Shown: positions 1 through 8,327 of the stretch, in pieces
How positions within the stretch are numbered: the stretch's first letter is position 1
How the letters are laid out: each line of letters starts with the position of its first letter
Source of the DNA: a bacterium
GTDB taxonomy: Bacteria; SZUA-182; DTGQ01
Direction of reading: 5' to 3'
Length of the DNA: 64,000 nt
Assembly (NCBI GenBank): GCA_040755755.1
Contig: JBFLZW010000013.1
Location: 91,448-155,447 of the forward strand
Translations under genes and position numbers: made by a program
Notes under the pieces: generated by a model
What the model was told of the DNA's origin: nothing
Databases searched by the model: none
Seen by the model: the letters and a program-made list of their open reading frames with translations, nothing else

Positions 1-546
1 GCTGCCGGTATAGGCCACCTTGATGATATCGGCTCCCAGTTCGGCACCAATCCTGGCGGCGTGCTTAACCACGGCGGGATCGTATTCATTTTTGATCTTC
101 GGCCCCCGCGTATACATCATGGCTACCAGAGGCAATCCCCACTGCTGGGCCTTTTTGGCTGTATCTCCCAGGTCCTTGAGCATGGATTTTTCATCGTCCG
201 AGCCGATATTGACATGGATGGAGACCGCATCAGCCCCAGAACGGATAGCCTCCTCCACGGTACAGACTAAAACCTTGGCATTGGGATCCGGAGAAAGAAC
301 GGTGCTGGCTGAAAGATGGACAATCAACCCGACATCTTTTCCTCCCCCGCGGTGCCCGGCAGCCACCAGCCCTTTGTGGATAATAATGGCATTGGCGCCT
401 CCGGCAGCCACCGAATCTACAGCCTTTTTGGCGTCAATAAGACCGGGAATGGGACCCAGCGTGATCCCATGATCCATGGGCACAATGACCGTTCTTTTGG
501 AATTCCGATTCATGATTCTTTCTAAACGAATTTGTTTACCAACCAT
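1..546 (-). CDS. DhnA-family class I aldolase, probably 2-amino-3,7-dideoxy-D-threo-hept-6-ulosonate (ADH) synthase; 3' end outside window
   Basis: The reading frame is open from an ATG at 546 to the window edge (182 codons), so the C-terminus is missing. The protein begins [15 protein letters not shown] and carries the family motifs [27 protein letters not shown] and [13 protein letters not shown]. Near the cut edge lies DIIKVAYTG, whose lysine is the expected Schiff-base residue. This family contains archaeal-type fructose-bisphosphate aldolase and ADH synthase, which condenses a hexose-derived compound with aspartate semialdehyde to start the DHAP-independent route to 3-dehydroquinate. The MDHGITLGP and [11 protein letters not shown] motifs favour ADH synthase, but the two enzymes cannot be separated safely by eye. 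A strong sigma-70-like promoter lies just upstream, so this is probably the first gene of its transcript. An atypical chorismate synthase lies 11 kb away. Confidence 0.85.
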   Translation of the reverse strand, partial: MVGKQIRLERIMNRNSKRTVIVPMDHGITLGPIPGLIDAKKAVDSVAAGGANAIIIHKGLVAAGHRGGGKDVGLIVHLSASTVLSPDPNAKVLVCTVEEAIRSGADAVSIHVNIGSDDEKSMLKDLGDTAKKAQQWGLPLVAMMYTRGPKIKNEYDPAVVKHAARIGAELGADIIKVAYTGS

Positions 547-582
547 ACATTAACCCCCTTTTGAAAGTATTTGGCTGAAGTT

Positions 583-611
583 ATTCTATTGGAAAGAATA
601 TCCCTTGTCAA
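583..611 (-). promoter_or_regulatory. sigma-70-type promoter for the DhnA-family gene
   Basis: Read on the minus strand the site is TTGACA, a 17-base spacer, then TAGAAT (6/6 and 5/6 consensus matches). It lies 36 bases before the ATG at 546. A purine-rich GGGGG stretch just before the ATG could serve as the ribosome binding site. Confidence 0.7.
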
Positions 612-812
612 TGGATATTCTCTTCTTGAGGAGCCAGAAGAGAGTGGTCAGTGACCACTAAAAAATCTCTCAGGCAGCATAAGGGAATTTACCTGAACAT
701 CGTCTGGTATGGTGATAAGAGAACTGATTATCTTCATGAAGGTAATTCAGAGTATTATTTTATATTCTATTATTATTAACTTTAACTTAATTCCTTTAGA
801 AAGCTTAAACAG
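612..812. other. AT-rich intergenic region without a gene
   Basis: No supportable reading frame was seen. The stretch holds a perfect palindrome GTGGTCAGTGACCAC at 644-658. It belongs to the GTCAGTGACC-type dispersed repeat also seen near 15.76, 60.93 and 62.21 kb. The rest is AT-rich and lies between two minus-strand genes. Confidence 0.5.
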
Positions 813-842
813 AAAAACCCATTCTCTCAGGAATGGGTTTTT
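813..842. terminator. bidirectional rho-independent terminator
   Basis: A 12-bp perfect stem (AAAAACCCATTC against GAATGGGTTTTT) encloses a 6-base loop, giving a U-run on both strands. It lies 29 bases past the stop of the response-regulator gene on the minus strand and would end that transcript. Confidence 0.8.
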
Positions 843-871
843 TGTTTGATCCATGCCATCTGCCGGAGGCT

Positions 872-1234
872 TTATTTCAAAATCTTCGAGATGATACTTT
901 TCAATATCTTCGGGTTAATAGGCTTGGTGATATACTCGAAGGCACCTATCCTCATAGCCTTGAGATAGGAATCCACCTCGCCCAAAGCAGTCATAATGAT
1001 AATTTCGATTTTGGGATACTTGCCTTTAACGATTTGCAGCAATTCCAGACCGTCGATAATCGGCATTCTCATGTCAGTAATAATCAGGTGGGGCTCTTGT
1101 TGCTCGATCAAGGCCAGGGCCTCCTGTCCGTTGTCTGAAATCATCACATCATAGCCATCATCCAAGAGGATATCCTGCAACGTAATGCACATGTTTATGT
1201 TATCATCAACTACCAGTATCCGGTTCTTTTCCAT
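872..1234 (-). CDS. single-domain response regulator (CheY-like receiver)
   Basis: The 120-aa protein is a stand-alone receiver domain. It has the acidic pair D10-D11, the phospho-acceptor D54 in IITDMRMP, the switch threonine T82 in IIMTA and the conserved K104 in ITKP. No output domain follows, so it should act by protein-protein contact after phosphotransfer from a histidine kinase. No kinase gene lies in this window. The gene stands alone: a terminator follows it, and about 300 bases separate it from the radical SAM gene upstream. Some receivers of this type belong to hybrid phosphorelays or Spo0F-like circuits; nothing here shows which. Confidence 0.93.
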   Translation of the reverse strand: MEKNRILVVDDNINMCITLQDILLDDGYDVMISDNGQEALALIEQQEPHLIITDMRMPIIDGLELLQIVKGKYPKIEIIIMTALGEVDSYLKAMRIGAFEYITKPINPKILKSIISKILK

Positions 1235-1543
1235 CCTGTTCCACCTGCAAGTATCAATATTCTCTTATGCATACTGTGTGTTGAGCTCCTGGATAAAAAA
1301 GAGCTGCCCCGAGAATCAACTCATCAATAAATTCCTTACAGTTTCTCTTCGGAAATCTCACCATTGTTACTTGGGTGTAAAACCGTTCTCCCGAATATCT
1401 TATGGTCGAATCTCTTATGGAGGTATCAATTATCATGCTAAATTTTAATATTATCAACCTGAGTGAACCAAGTCAATAGACCGCCCTGCCGAATCCGAAT
1501 ATCAATCAAAAAAACATCCGATGGGCTAAAAACCAGGCTACCT
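1235..1543. other. intergenic region, no gene recognised
   Basis: No convincing coding frame on either strand. A short imperfect tandem repeat, ATCTTATGG(T/A)-type units, lies near 1397-1425. The promoter of the response regulator is presumably here, but no clear -35/-10 pair stands out. Confidence 0.4.
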
Positions 1544-4228
1544 TCAACTGATGTCGATGAGATCCCAGAGCCGGTCAGAGAGAAAGGCGCAAAGACTTTC
1601 ACGGGTGATTTTCAGGGAGCCCCTTGGCGGATTGATCAATCCCTCGTAGAGAGACTCCAATACCAGAACAGGGTCTACATTCTCCTGTCCGGCGGAGAGA
1701 AACATCCGCAAGCTCTTTGGCTGTTCCTTGGGGGAATCTTTCCTGAAAGTAAGGTCAAAAATCAGCGGCCGGATATTGACCATTTTTTTTAAATCAGGAT
1801 CTTCGTCATTTTCGAGGTTCTTTCTGTTCTTTTGTACCCAGATTTCATCCCTGGCTAAAAACCGGGCGATGTGCTCCTGGTGATCGATACCCCCGTTGCC
1901 ATCCTTCCAGGTCCGATCAGGAACCTGGACCTGATAGATGGCCCGGTTGATCAGGGCGGAGAGGGAGCGGGCCTGCAATGGAATGCGCCGGGCGTGCAGC
2001 ATTCTTATTCCTTCGGGCAACTGCTCATTGATCCTAATCAGGAACTCTTCCGGCTCTACCGGCTTATGGAAAACAAAATCGGTGTATTCGCCCAGGCCCT
2101 CTACCCCTACCGGCAAGGGGAGACCAAAGGAAATCTGCGGATGGGGATGAAACCCCTGGCTGAAGGTTATCGGAAGATCAGCCCGCCGGATGGCACGAAA
2201 AAATACCCGCATCAGATCTAAATGCGACATGTAAACAGCCGGACCAGTCTTGATGAATTTCCCTCGAATCTGGCAGGCCTTTTTCCCGGTACTATCTTTT
2301 CCCGGTGACATCGGCTCCGGACTGCGGGAAAGTCCTTCCGGATTTTCCCGGCTGGCCAGGGCCGTGGGGAGCGCGGGTATGGCAATTCCCCGGCTCTGGC
2401 AGGCTCCGCATCCGTGGCAGTGGCTGGCCCGGCAGTCGGCAGTCAATTCTTCCCGAAGGGCTTTATCTGCCTCGTGTGCCAAAAAGCGTGAGGCTGCCTT
2501 TGAGCCCAGGTGCTCCCAGGGCAGAAGCTCTTTTTCCCCTATGGACCGCTGAGCGTAGAAGGCCATGTCGAGGTGATTTTCGGCAAAGGCCTGCTCCCAG
2601 AGGGAGAAATTGAACTGCTCGGTCCACTGGTCGAAGCGGGAGCCAAGCTCCCATGCCCGGACGAGGACCCGGCTCAGGCGACGATCTGCGCGGGAAAGCG
2701 CCGCCTCGAGGCAGCTTACCTGCGGGTCCCGGCACTTCACCTTGAAGTTTCGGCTGTTCAACTGCTGAGAGATGGTTTTCTCTTTCTCCCGCAAAAGCTC
2801 CATGGGCTCCTGCGGCATTCGCTGAAAGGGTGTATGGGGCTTGGGCACAAAGGGCGAGATCGTCAGATTGATATTGATCCGCCGCTCTTTATTCCATTTT
2901 CTCCCCAGTTTCAGTATCTCCCGGCAGGTAGTCACGATTCCGTCAATGTCTTCAGGCCGCTCGGTTGGAAGGCCGATCATGAAATAAAGCTTTAAGAGGT
3001 CCCAGCCCTGCTCAAAGATCAGGCGGGCAGTCGAGAAGATATCCTGGTCGGTGATCCCCTTATTGATAACGTCACGCAGCCTCTGGGTGCCGGCTTCGGG
3101 AGCAATGGTAAAGCCGGTCTTTCGGACCTCCTTGATCGAGGAAATCAGGGAAGGGCTGATCGTTCCCGGCCTCAGCGAGGGAAGCGAAAAAGCCACCATA
3201 TGGGCCTGGCAATCCGGGCGCAAAAGGCCCAGCAATGGTTCGAGAAGGCTGTAATCACTGGAGCTTAGGGACACCAGAGAAAGCTCTTCATACCCAGTCG
3301 AGCGGATGGATTCCCTGGCCAGGGCCAGCAGGTTTTCCGGTGAACGTTCGCGGACTGGACGGTAAATATATCCGGCCTGGCAAAAGCGGCACCCCCTGCT
3401 GCACCCTCTGGCAATTTCCAGGGCAAAACGGTCATGGACAGCCTCGATGAACGGGACCACCGGCCGTGCGGGATAAAAAACCCGGTCAAGATCAGAGACC
3501 ACTCTCTTTTCGATCCGCCGGACGGGTACCGGCCCGTGTTCCAGAGGCTGCTCACCCTGGTGAGAAATCCTCCGAATAGTGCCATCGGCATGATACTCTA
3601 CCCGGTAATGGGAGGGGACATATACCCCGGGGAGCCTGGCCATTCTGTCGAGCAGCATCGATCGCGGCCAGTCTTCCTCCCTGGCCTTGATGGAAAGGTC
3701 AGCGATCTCCAGGATCACCTCTTCACCATCCCCCAGGACGAACAGGTCGAAAAAGTCTGCCAGCGGCTCAGGGTTGAAAGCTCCCGGCCCGCCGCCGATA
3801 ATCAGGGGGAAGGATGTATCACGCTCCGAAGCGAGGAAGGGAATTCCAGCCAGGCTGAGCATGTTCAGGATATTGGTGTAGCAGAGTTCATACGGCAGGG
3901 TGAAACCGAGCGCATCGAACTGCCGCACGGGTTTTCCGGATTCCAGGGCATAGAGGCTGATGCCGTTGTCCCGCATTTTGTGCTCTGCATCGGGCCAGGG
4001 GTTGAATACCCGCTCGGCGAGCGTATCGGGCCGGTTATTCAGGATGCCGTACAGGATCTTGATAGCCAGGTTGGACATGCCGACTTCGTAGAGATCGGGA
4101 TAGGCCAGAGCCATGCGGAACCGGACCTGATTCCAGTCCTTGTGGATGGAGTTAACCTCGCTTCCCAGGTAACGGGCAGGCTTGGTAACCTGCAGCAGGA
4201 AGTTTGAAAAAGAGTTTATCCTATCCAT
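1544..4228 (-). CDS. radical SAM protein with C-terminal DUF2344 domain (TIGR03960/TIGR03936 fusion)
   Basis: The 894-aa protein has an N-terminal B12-binding-like region (residues about 35-200, with PDLYEVGMSNLAIK and IIGGGPGAFNPEP), then a radical SAM core whose cluster-binding cysteines are C276, C280 and C283 in CSRGCRFCQAGY. A second cysteine motif, CHGCGACQSRG, lies near residue 620. The last ~230 residues begin with IRGKFIKTGPAVYMSHLDLM and form the DUF2344 (radical SAM-linked) domain, usually a separate gene and here fused. The family is widespread in anaerobes and its substrate is unknown; it often lies beside RNase G and ribosomal protein genes, which are absent here. The gene starts 3 bases after the stop of the upstream haem-type radical SAM gene, so the two are probably co-transcribed. 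Confidence 0.9.
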   Translation of the reverse strand: MDRINSFSNFLLQVTKPARYLGSEVNSIHKDWNQVRFRMALAYPDLYEVGMSNLAIKILYGILNNRPDTLAERVFNPWPDAEHKMRDNGISLYALESGKPVRQFDALGFTLPYELCYTNILNMLSLAGIPFLASERDTSFPLIIGGGPGAFNPEPLADFFDLFVLGDGEEVILEIADLSIKAREEDWPRSMLLDRMARLPGVYVPSHYRVEYHADGTIRRISHQGEQPLEHGPVPVRRIEKRVVSDLDRVFYPARPVVPFIEAVHDRFALEIARGCSRGCRFCQAGYIYRPVRERSPENLLALARESIRSTGYEELSLVSLSSSDYSLLEPLLGLLRPDCQAHMVAFSLPSLRPGTISPSLISSIKEVRKTGFTIAPEAGTQRLRDVINKGITDQDIFSTARLIFEQGWDLLKLYFMIGLPTERPEDIDGIVTTCREILKLGRKWNKERRININLTISPFVPKPHTPFQRMPQEPMELLREKEKTISQQLNSRNFKVKCRDPQVSCLEAALSRADRRLSRVLVRAWELGSRFDQWTEQFNFSLWEQAFAENHLDMAFYAQRSIGEKELLPWEHLGSKAASRFLAHEADKALREELTADCRASHCHGCGACQSRGIAIPALPTALASRENPEGLSRSPEPMSPGKDSTGKKACQIRGKFIKTGPAVYMSHLDLMRVFFRAIRRADLPITFSQGFHPHPQISFGLPLPVGVEGLGEYTDFVFHKPVEPEEFLIRINEQLPEGIRMLHARRIPLQARSLSALINRAIYQVQVPDRTWKDGNGGIDHQEHIARFLARDEIWVQKNRKNLENDEDPDLKKMVNIRPLIFDLTFRKDSPKEQPKSLRMFLSAGQENVDPVLVLESLYEGLINPPRGSLKITRESLCAFLSDRLWDLIDIS

Positions 4229-4231
4229 CGG

Positions 4232-5296
4232 CTATGACTTCTCTTTCCGGGGCTGATAGATGCACATCGGCTCCTCGGCCAGATAATCATCCGAGGCCTG
4301 ATAGGCACGCGCCCGGCAGCCACCGCATATCCAGCGGTACTCGCAGCGGCCGCACTTCCCGTGCAGCTTGTCGGGGTTTCTCAGGTCCAGAAAGAGGGGT
4401 GACTCGGCCCATATCCGGCTCAGGCGCTGATCGCGGATGTTTCCGGCCACGACAGGCAGATAGCCGCAGGGACAGACCTCTCCTTTATAGGAGACGAAGC
4501 AAAATCCCGTCCCTCCCAGACACCCCCGGCTGTAAGCGGAAAGCCCCCGCGCGGCATGAGATGCAGGCAGTTTGCCGGATAACTGATGGACAATCCGGTA
4601 ATAATGGGGAGCGCAGGTCGCTTTGACCTGAATGGGATACTGCTGCCCGAATTCATAAAACCAGCGCAGCACCTTTTCATATTCCACGGCTGAAATTTCA
4701 TCCCCCTCCAGGCTTTTCCCCCGGCCTGTCGGGACCAGAAGGAAGATATGCAGTGCCTGGGCCTTTAATTTTATCGCCAGATCCGCAATGGCCCCGATCT
4801 CTTCAAGGTTCCTCCGGGTAATGGTGGTGTTGATCTGGAAGGGAAGCTCTACCCTCCTCATCTCCTCGATCCCGTCCAGAGCCCCCCGATAGGCCCCCGG
4901 CAGCCCCCGGAAACTGTCGTGGCTCTCCTCGCTGGCCCCGTCAAGGCTGATACTGACCCTCTGGACGCCAATTTTTTTCAGCGTTCTGGCCCTGTCATGA
5001 TCGACCAGGGTCGCGTTTGTAGCCAGAACCACCCGTAAGCCCCGGTAGGATGCGTATTCAATGACCTCGAATGAATCCTCCCGGCTGAGCGGTTCCCCGC
5101 CGCTGAAGATTAAAATCGGCGGCTCTTTGAAGTCCGCCATGCTGTCGATAAAGGAGCGGCTTTCCGATAAACTCAATTCTTCCGACGAGACATCATGAGT
5201 GGCCGACCCCCGGCAGTGGAGGCAGTTGAGGTTGCATTTCCGGGTAAACTCCCAGGCAATAAGCCGAAGCGTACTGTCAATCTTTTGATTCAACAT
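4232..5296 (-). CDS. ahbD: radical SAM/SPASM protein, AhbD-type haem synthase candidate
   Basis: The 354-aa protein has the radical SAM motif C21-x3-C25-x2-C28 in CNLNCLHCRGS, a GGEP motif near residue 65 (IFSGGEPLSRED), and a SPASM-type C-terminus with GTGFCFVSYKGEVCPCGYLP and CGRCEYRWICGGCRA. AhbD converts Fe-coproporphyrin III to haem b in the siroheme-dependent pathway of sulfate reducers, methanogens and other anaerobes; the C-terminal segment around GEVCPCGYLPVVAGNIR resembles that family closely. NirJ- and AhbC-type decarboxylases are close relatives and remain possible. No other haem gene is nearby. It is the first gene of a two-gene unit with the DUF2344 radical SAM protein. Confidence 0.7.
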   Translation of the reverse strand: MLNQKIDSTLRLIAWEFTRKCNLNCLHCRGSATHDVSSEELSLSESRSFIDSMADFKEPPILIFSGGEPLSREDSFEVIEYASYRGLRVVLATNATLVDHDRARTLKKIGVQRVSISLDGASEESHDSFRGLPGAYRGALDGIEEMRRVELPFQINTTITRRNLEEIGAIADLAIKLKAQALHIFLLVPTGRGKSLEGDEISAVEYEKVLRWFYEFGQQYPIQVKATCAPHYYRIVHQLSGKLPASHAARGLSAYSRGCLGGTGFCFVSYKGEVCPCGYLPVVAGNIRDQRLSRIWAESPLFLDLRNPDKLHGKCGRCEYRWICGGCRARAYQASDDYLAEEPMCIYQPRKEKS

Positions 5297-5978
5297 ATGT
5301 ATTTCCCCGAATAAGGTGATGGTAATTTCCTGGCATTTCAGACGCTTTATAGTGAAATCTGAATCGCAGGAACTTATGATACCATTAAATTACCTTTCAG
5401 GCAACCCACTCCTGGTTTTCCTGCTCAGGCTTTTCAACTAACAACCTACAGCCTGAATGCCTCCAGTCTATCTACCTGCGTAGTTACCCCGACTTCTCCC
5501 TTTTCGACCGGAACGCAAACGTAAGGATGAGGGTACTTTTCCGTCTAAAGAGAGTAGCTATGACAGGCCTGATAAGGTCGCATTGGAAAAGATCGTGTTT
5601 GAGTCCAGTAGCTTTTACAGTACGTACATATTCTCTTCTATCTCTCAATATCTCCAAAGCCGTCTCCTGCAGGTAATGCTGCCAGTTTTCCCTCTAACCT
5701 TCTGTTTTCTCCCTGGCTGATACTCTCGACCGGACATTGAAAAGCCTTCGGGCTCTCACCCTCATAAAACCCGATCTTTTTGTTCTTTTCCATGCCAGAC
5801 TGGAAAAATCACGGGACAGGCATAGATGCCCTTATCGGACTGGTTTACGAAAGGGGGGTGTGTCAATGGTCATAACTTTTTGATTTCATTCAGGAGTTCT
5901 CCCTGCATGAATACCGTTTTCACCTCAAATCAGGCAGCAAAACATTAATCATCAAACTAAGGTTCAGGAGGCAAGCAC
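5297..5978. other. long intergenic region between divergent genes; leader of the Gly/Met-rich exported protein
   Basis: About 680 bases without a convincing gene. It must carry the promoter of the radical SAM unit (leftwards) and that of the exported protein at 5979 (rightwards). No known riboswitch motif was recognised. The ribosome binding site of the exported protein is a GGTTCAGGAGG-like stretch just before its ATG. Confidence 0.5.
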
Positions 5979-6905
5979 ATGAAACACATGAACGGCAGCA
6001 AGTACACTTCAGAAAGATTGACAAAAGTCCTTTCTCTATCCCTGTCTCTGGCAGCGGTGATTTTTTTCACCCGCACGCTCCCCGCCCTTGCGGGAGGCGG
6101 TGGCGGTGGAATGGGCGGTATGGGTGGCGGGATGGTCATGAGCAGTATGGGCTATGGCGGCTTTGGTGCCAATTATGGAGCCGGCTATGGTGTTCCCGTC
6201 GTGACGACCGGCTATAATCCCGCCGGTTATGCCATGAGCTATGGCTATGGGGCGGCAGGCATTGGCCCAGGATACGGATCTGGCTACACCATTCCCACAA
6301 CAACCTTTGTTCCCACCACCAACACGGCGGCTATGTTCAGCGGATTGGGTACGGGATTGGGAACATGGGGGGGCCAGTCTGGTACATCGGCAGTGCCTTC
6401 CTGGGGCCAGAACAATGTGTTCGGCAACGCCTATGGCACCACATTCAGCATGCCAGCCCTGACCCAGACAACGAGCGGCACGTACGGTATGAGTAATACC
6501 GGCATGAACAACTACGGCATGAGCGGAAGCGGCGACATATACCGCCAGGATCAGGGACACATGATGAGCGGGCATCATGCGATGAACTGGGGAATAAATC
6601 AGCCGGTGGTCACTACCCCTGACACCATTGTAACATCTCCCGCCGGGACAACCGTTATTACTACCTCTCAGCCAGTATCTTCCGGAGCTCCAGGAGGTAA
6701 CCCGATGCCCTACGCCAATGCCATCAATGATCTGGGAGTTGCAGGCTATATGACCGGATTAGGCACCGCAAACCCGACCTTTACCCCAAGGGCAAGCGCT
6801 GCTGCCTCCACTTCCTGGGGCTCTTCCTTCGGCGCTCCGGGAACGTTTCTTCCTTACGGCTCGGTAAACCAATACGGTTATACGTACGGTAGTCCGTGGT
6901 TGTGA
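5979..6905 (+). CDS. exported low-complexity Gly/Tyr/Met/Thr-rich protein
   Basis: The 308-aa protein starts with a signal peptide (MKHMNGSKYTSERLTK, then a hydrophobic stretch ending FFTRTLPALAGG). The mature part is low-complexity: a glycine/methionine tract (GGGGGGMGGMGGG), then loosely repeated GYG/YGYG and Thr/Ser/Pro-rich segments such as TIPTTTFVPTTN. There is one histidine cluster (GHMMSGHHAMNW). It has no transmembrane anchor or sorting tail. The composition resembles structural, adhesive or matrix-forming surface proteins, but no family was recognised. It lies directly before the cohesin-like gene, which shares the GYGYG character. AGGAGG precedes the ATG. The function is unknown. 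Confidence 0.75.
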   Translation: MKHMNGSKYTSERLTKVLSLSLSLAAVIFFTRTLPALAGGGGGGMGGMGGGMVMSSMGYGGFGANYGAGYGVPVVTTGYNPAGYAMSYGYGAAGIGPGYGSGYTIPTTTFVPTTNTAAMFSGLGTGLGTWGGQSGTSAVPSWGQNNVFGNAYGTTFSMPALTQTTSGTYGMSNTGMNNYGMSGSGDIYRQDQGHMMSGHHAMNWGINQPVVTTPDTIVTSPAGTTVITTSQPVSSGAPGGNPMPYANAINDLGVAGYMTGLGTANPTFTPRASAAASTSWGSSFGAPGTFLPYGSVNQYGYTYGSPWL

Positions 6906-6982
6906 TAATGGAAGGATTAAATTTTCAGCCTCCTTCCTGCTGATTTTATGAGCAGGGAGAAAGTGAGGAACCGTTTCTTATG

Positions 6983-7004
6983 TGGTGGGGCATGCGCCCC
7001 ACCA
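6983..7004. repeat. GC-rich hairpin between exported-protein genes
   Basis: TGGTGGGGC pairs perfectly with GCCCCACCA around a 4-base loop. No U-run follows, so it is more likely an mRNA-stabilising or processing hairpin, or a palindromic repeat unit, than a rho-independent terminator. It lies 78 bases past the stop of the upstream gene. Confidence 0.6.
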
Positions 7005-7072
7005 TAAAATCAGTAACAAATTAGTATCTTAATACTTTAATAGGCAAGTAGGTAAGACGAGGTTAATAAATT

Positions 7073-8176
7073 ATGAAAAACAAGCAAAGAACACGCCTTC
7101 TCCTCTCTATCGGCGGGCTGGTAAGTATGGCCCTGATTTTTATGGTTGTTACCACTTCTGCACTGGCTGCAAACGGTGGACTGATGATCAGCGAACAGAA
7201 TTGCCCCCTCACCGGAAATGAAATAACTTTTACGGTTTCCATCGTCAATGCCCCTCAGCCGGTAAACAGCATGGGCTTTAAGATCAGCTATGATGCAAGT
7301 GCCCTTGAATATGTGGGATATGCAAGAGGGACCCTGACGGCAGGATTTACTCTTTTAGAAGTCAGCAGACCCTCGAATGGCACGTTGCAGGTTGGCGGGT
7401 TGGATACCGCAACCGGCATAGCCCAGGGAGCCAGCGGGTCCGTCGTAGAATTGACTTTTAGAGTCCTCACCTGTAAAACCAGCCCCCTGCAACTCACCAA
7501 TCTCATCGACGATCTGGCAGGCTGGGCCACCGCCAATGGACAGCTTATTCCCCAATCCTCCTCGAATCCAGGAGGACAAAGCAGCACAGGCAGCACAGGC
7601 AGCACAGGCGGTTCTGGTTCCACCGTGCCATATGGATATGGTTATGGCACACCGATGCCTGGTACTGGCTATGGCTACGGCAGTCCTGTTTATGGCACAC
7701 CGACTGGCACTGGCTATGGGTATGGCACTCCTGTGTATGGCACACCGGCCAGTACCGGCTATGGCTACGGAGCCCCTGTATATGGCACACCGACTGGTTC
7801 CGGCTATGGCTACGGGGCTCAGGCTGGCTATAGTTTTGGCACTCCGGTCAGTTACGGATTCTCTTCTCCGGTAGGCTATGGGCTTACCTCATCTCCCTTT
7901 GGTGTTGGTTTCACTAACCCATTGAGTTCCGGTTTCTCAACTCCGTGGAGTTCGGGCTTTGCCTCTCCCTTTGGTTTTGGAGTGACTAATCCGATAGGTT
8001 TTGGTCTAACTTCAGGATACGGTTATACTTCTCCCATGAGCTATGGGATCCCCTCTTCCTTCAGCTATGGTTTTACTTCTCCCGTGACGGGCTCTTTCCC
8101 CTCGACGTTCGGTCTTAGCGGGTTCGGGGCCAGCGGATTCGGATCATATCCTTACCTGACTTCCTGGTCGTTCTAA
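7073..8176 (+). CDS. exported protein with cohesin-like domain and C-terminal GYGYG / SPxGFG repeats
   Basis: The 367-aa protein has a signal peptide (residues 1-33, ending TTSALAANGG). Residues about 35-160 look like a cohesin fold: QPVNSMGFKISYDASALEY and GASGSVVELTFRVLT match the usual LxGxxFxLxYDPxxLE and ASGxxxxLxFxV pattern. From residue 168 there are Gly/Ser/Thr repeats, about five YGYGTPVYGTP-type units, then (S/N)PxGFGxTS-type units to the end. Cohesin domains normally bind dockerin modules; here the domain may be a generic surface adhesion module. The stop codon TAA is the first three bases of a MITE-like element, so the present C-terminus may be a product of that insertion. No dockerin was seen in the window. 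Confidence 0.75.
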   Translation: MKNKQRTRLLLSIGGLVSMALIFMVVTTSALAANGGLMISEQNCPLTGNEITFTVSIVNAPQPVNSMGFKISYDASALEYVGYARGTLTAGFTLLEVSRPSNGTLQVGGLDTATGIAQGASGSVVELTFRVLTCKTSPLQLTNLIDDLAGWATANGQLIPQSSSNPGGQSSTGSTGSTGGSGSTVPYGYGYGTPMPGTGYGYGSPVYGTPTGTGYGYGTPVYGTPASTGYGYGAPVYGTPTGSGYGYGAQAGYSFGTPVSYGFSSPVGYGLTSSPFGVGFTNPLSSGFSTPWSSGFASPFGFGVTNPIGFGLTSGYGYTSPMSYGIPSSFSYGFTSPVTGSFPSTFGLSGFGASGFGSYPYLTSWSF

Positions 8177-8311
8177 GTACACAGCGCGTTAAATCCGCGG
8201 CCAGTTAAAGCCGCCCCTTCACTCCCTCGCCCCCCTTTGGGGGGAGAGGGCTGGGGTGAGGGGGGCGTCGTTGAACCAAACCGGCCGCGTAATTCCCGTG
8301 CCGTGTACTTA
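8174..8311. mobile_element. MITE-like inverted-repeat element, copy 1 (138 bp)
   Basis: The left end TAAGTACACAGCGCGTTAAA and right end CGTGCCGTGTACTTA form ~33-bp imperfect terminal inverted repeats (about 25 of 33 positions match). Both ends continue inward with CCGCGGCCAGTT and its complement-like AACCGGCCGCG. The core carries a CCTCGCCCCCC/GGGGGGAGAGG hairpin. No transposase is encoded. The same ends recur, in the opposite order, at 10009-10295. The element abuts the stop codon of the cohesin-like gene and the start of the DUF3102 frame. Confidence 0.75.
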
Positions 8312-8327
8312 GGATACGCGGTCTTTC

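Noticed and set aside
3434..4207. Long plus-strand frame of 257 codons opposite the DUF2344 radical SAM gene
   Set aside because: Antisense shadow of a gene with clear family motifs; no family character of its own.
5500..5900. tRNA or structured RNA before the 5979 gene
   Set aside because: Scanned for a T-loop (GGTTCRANTCC) and cloverleaf arms; none found, and no tRNA was recognised anywhere in the window.
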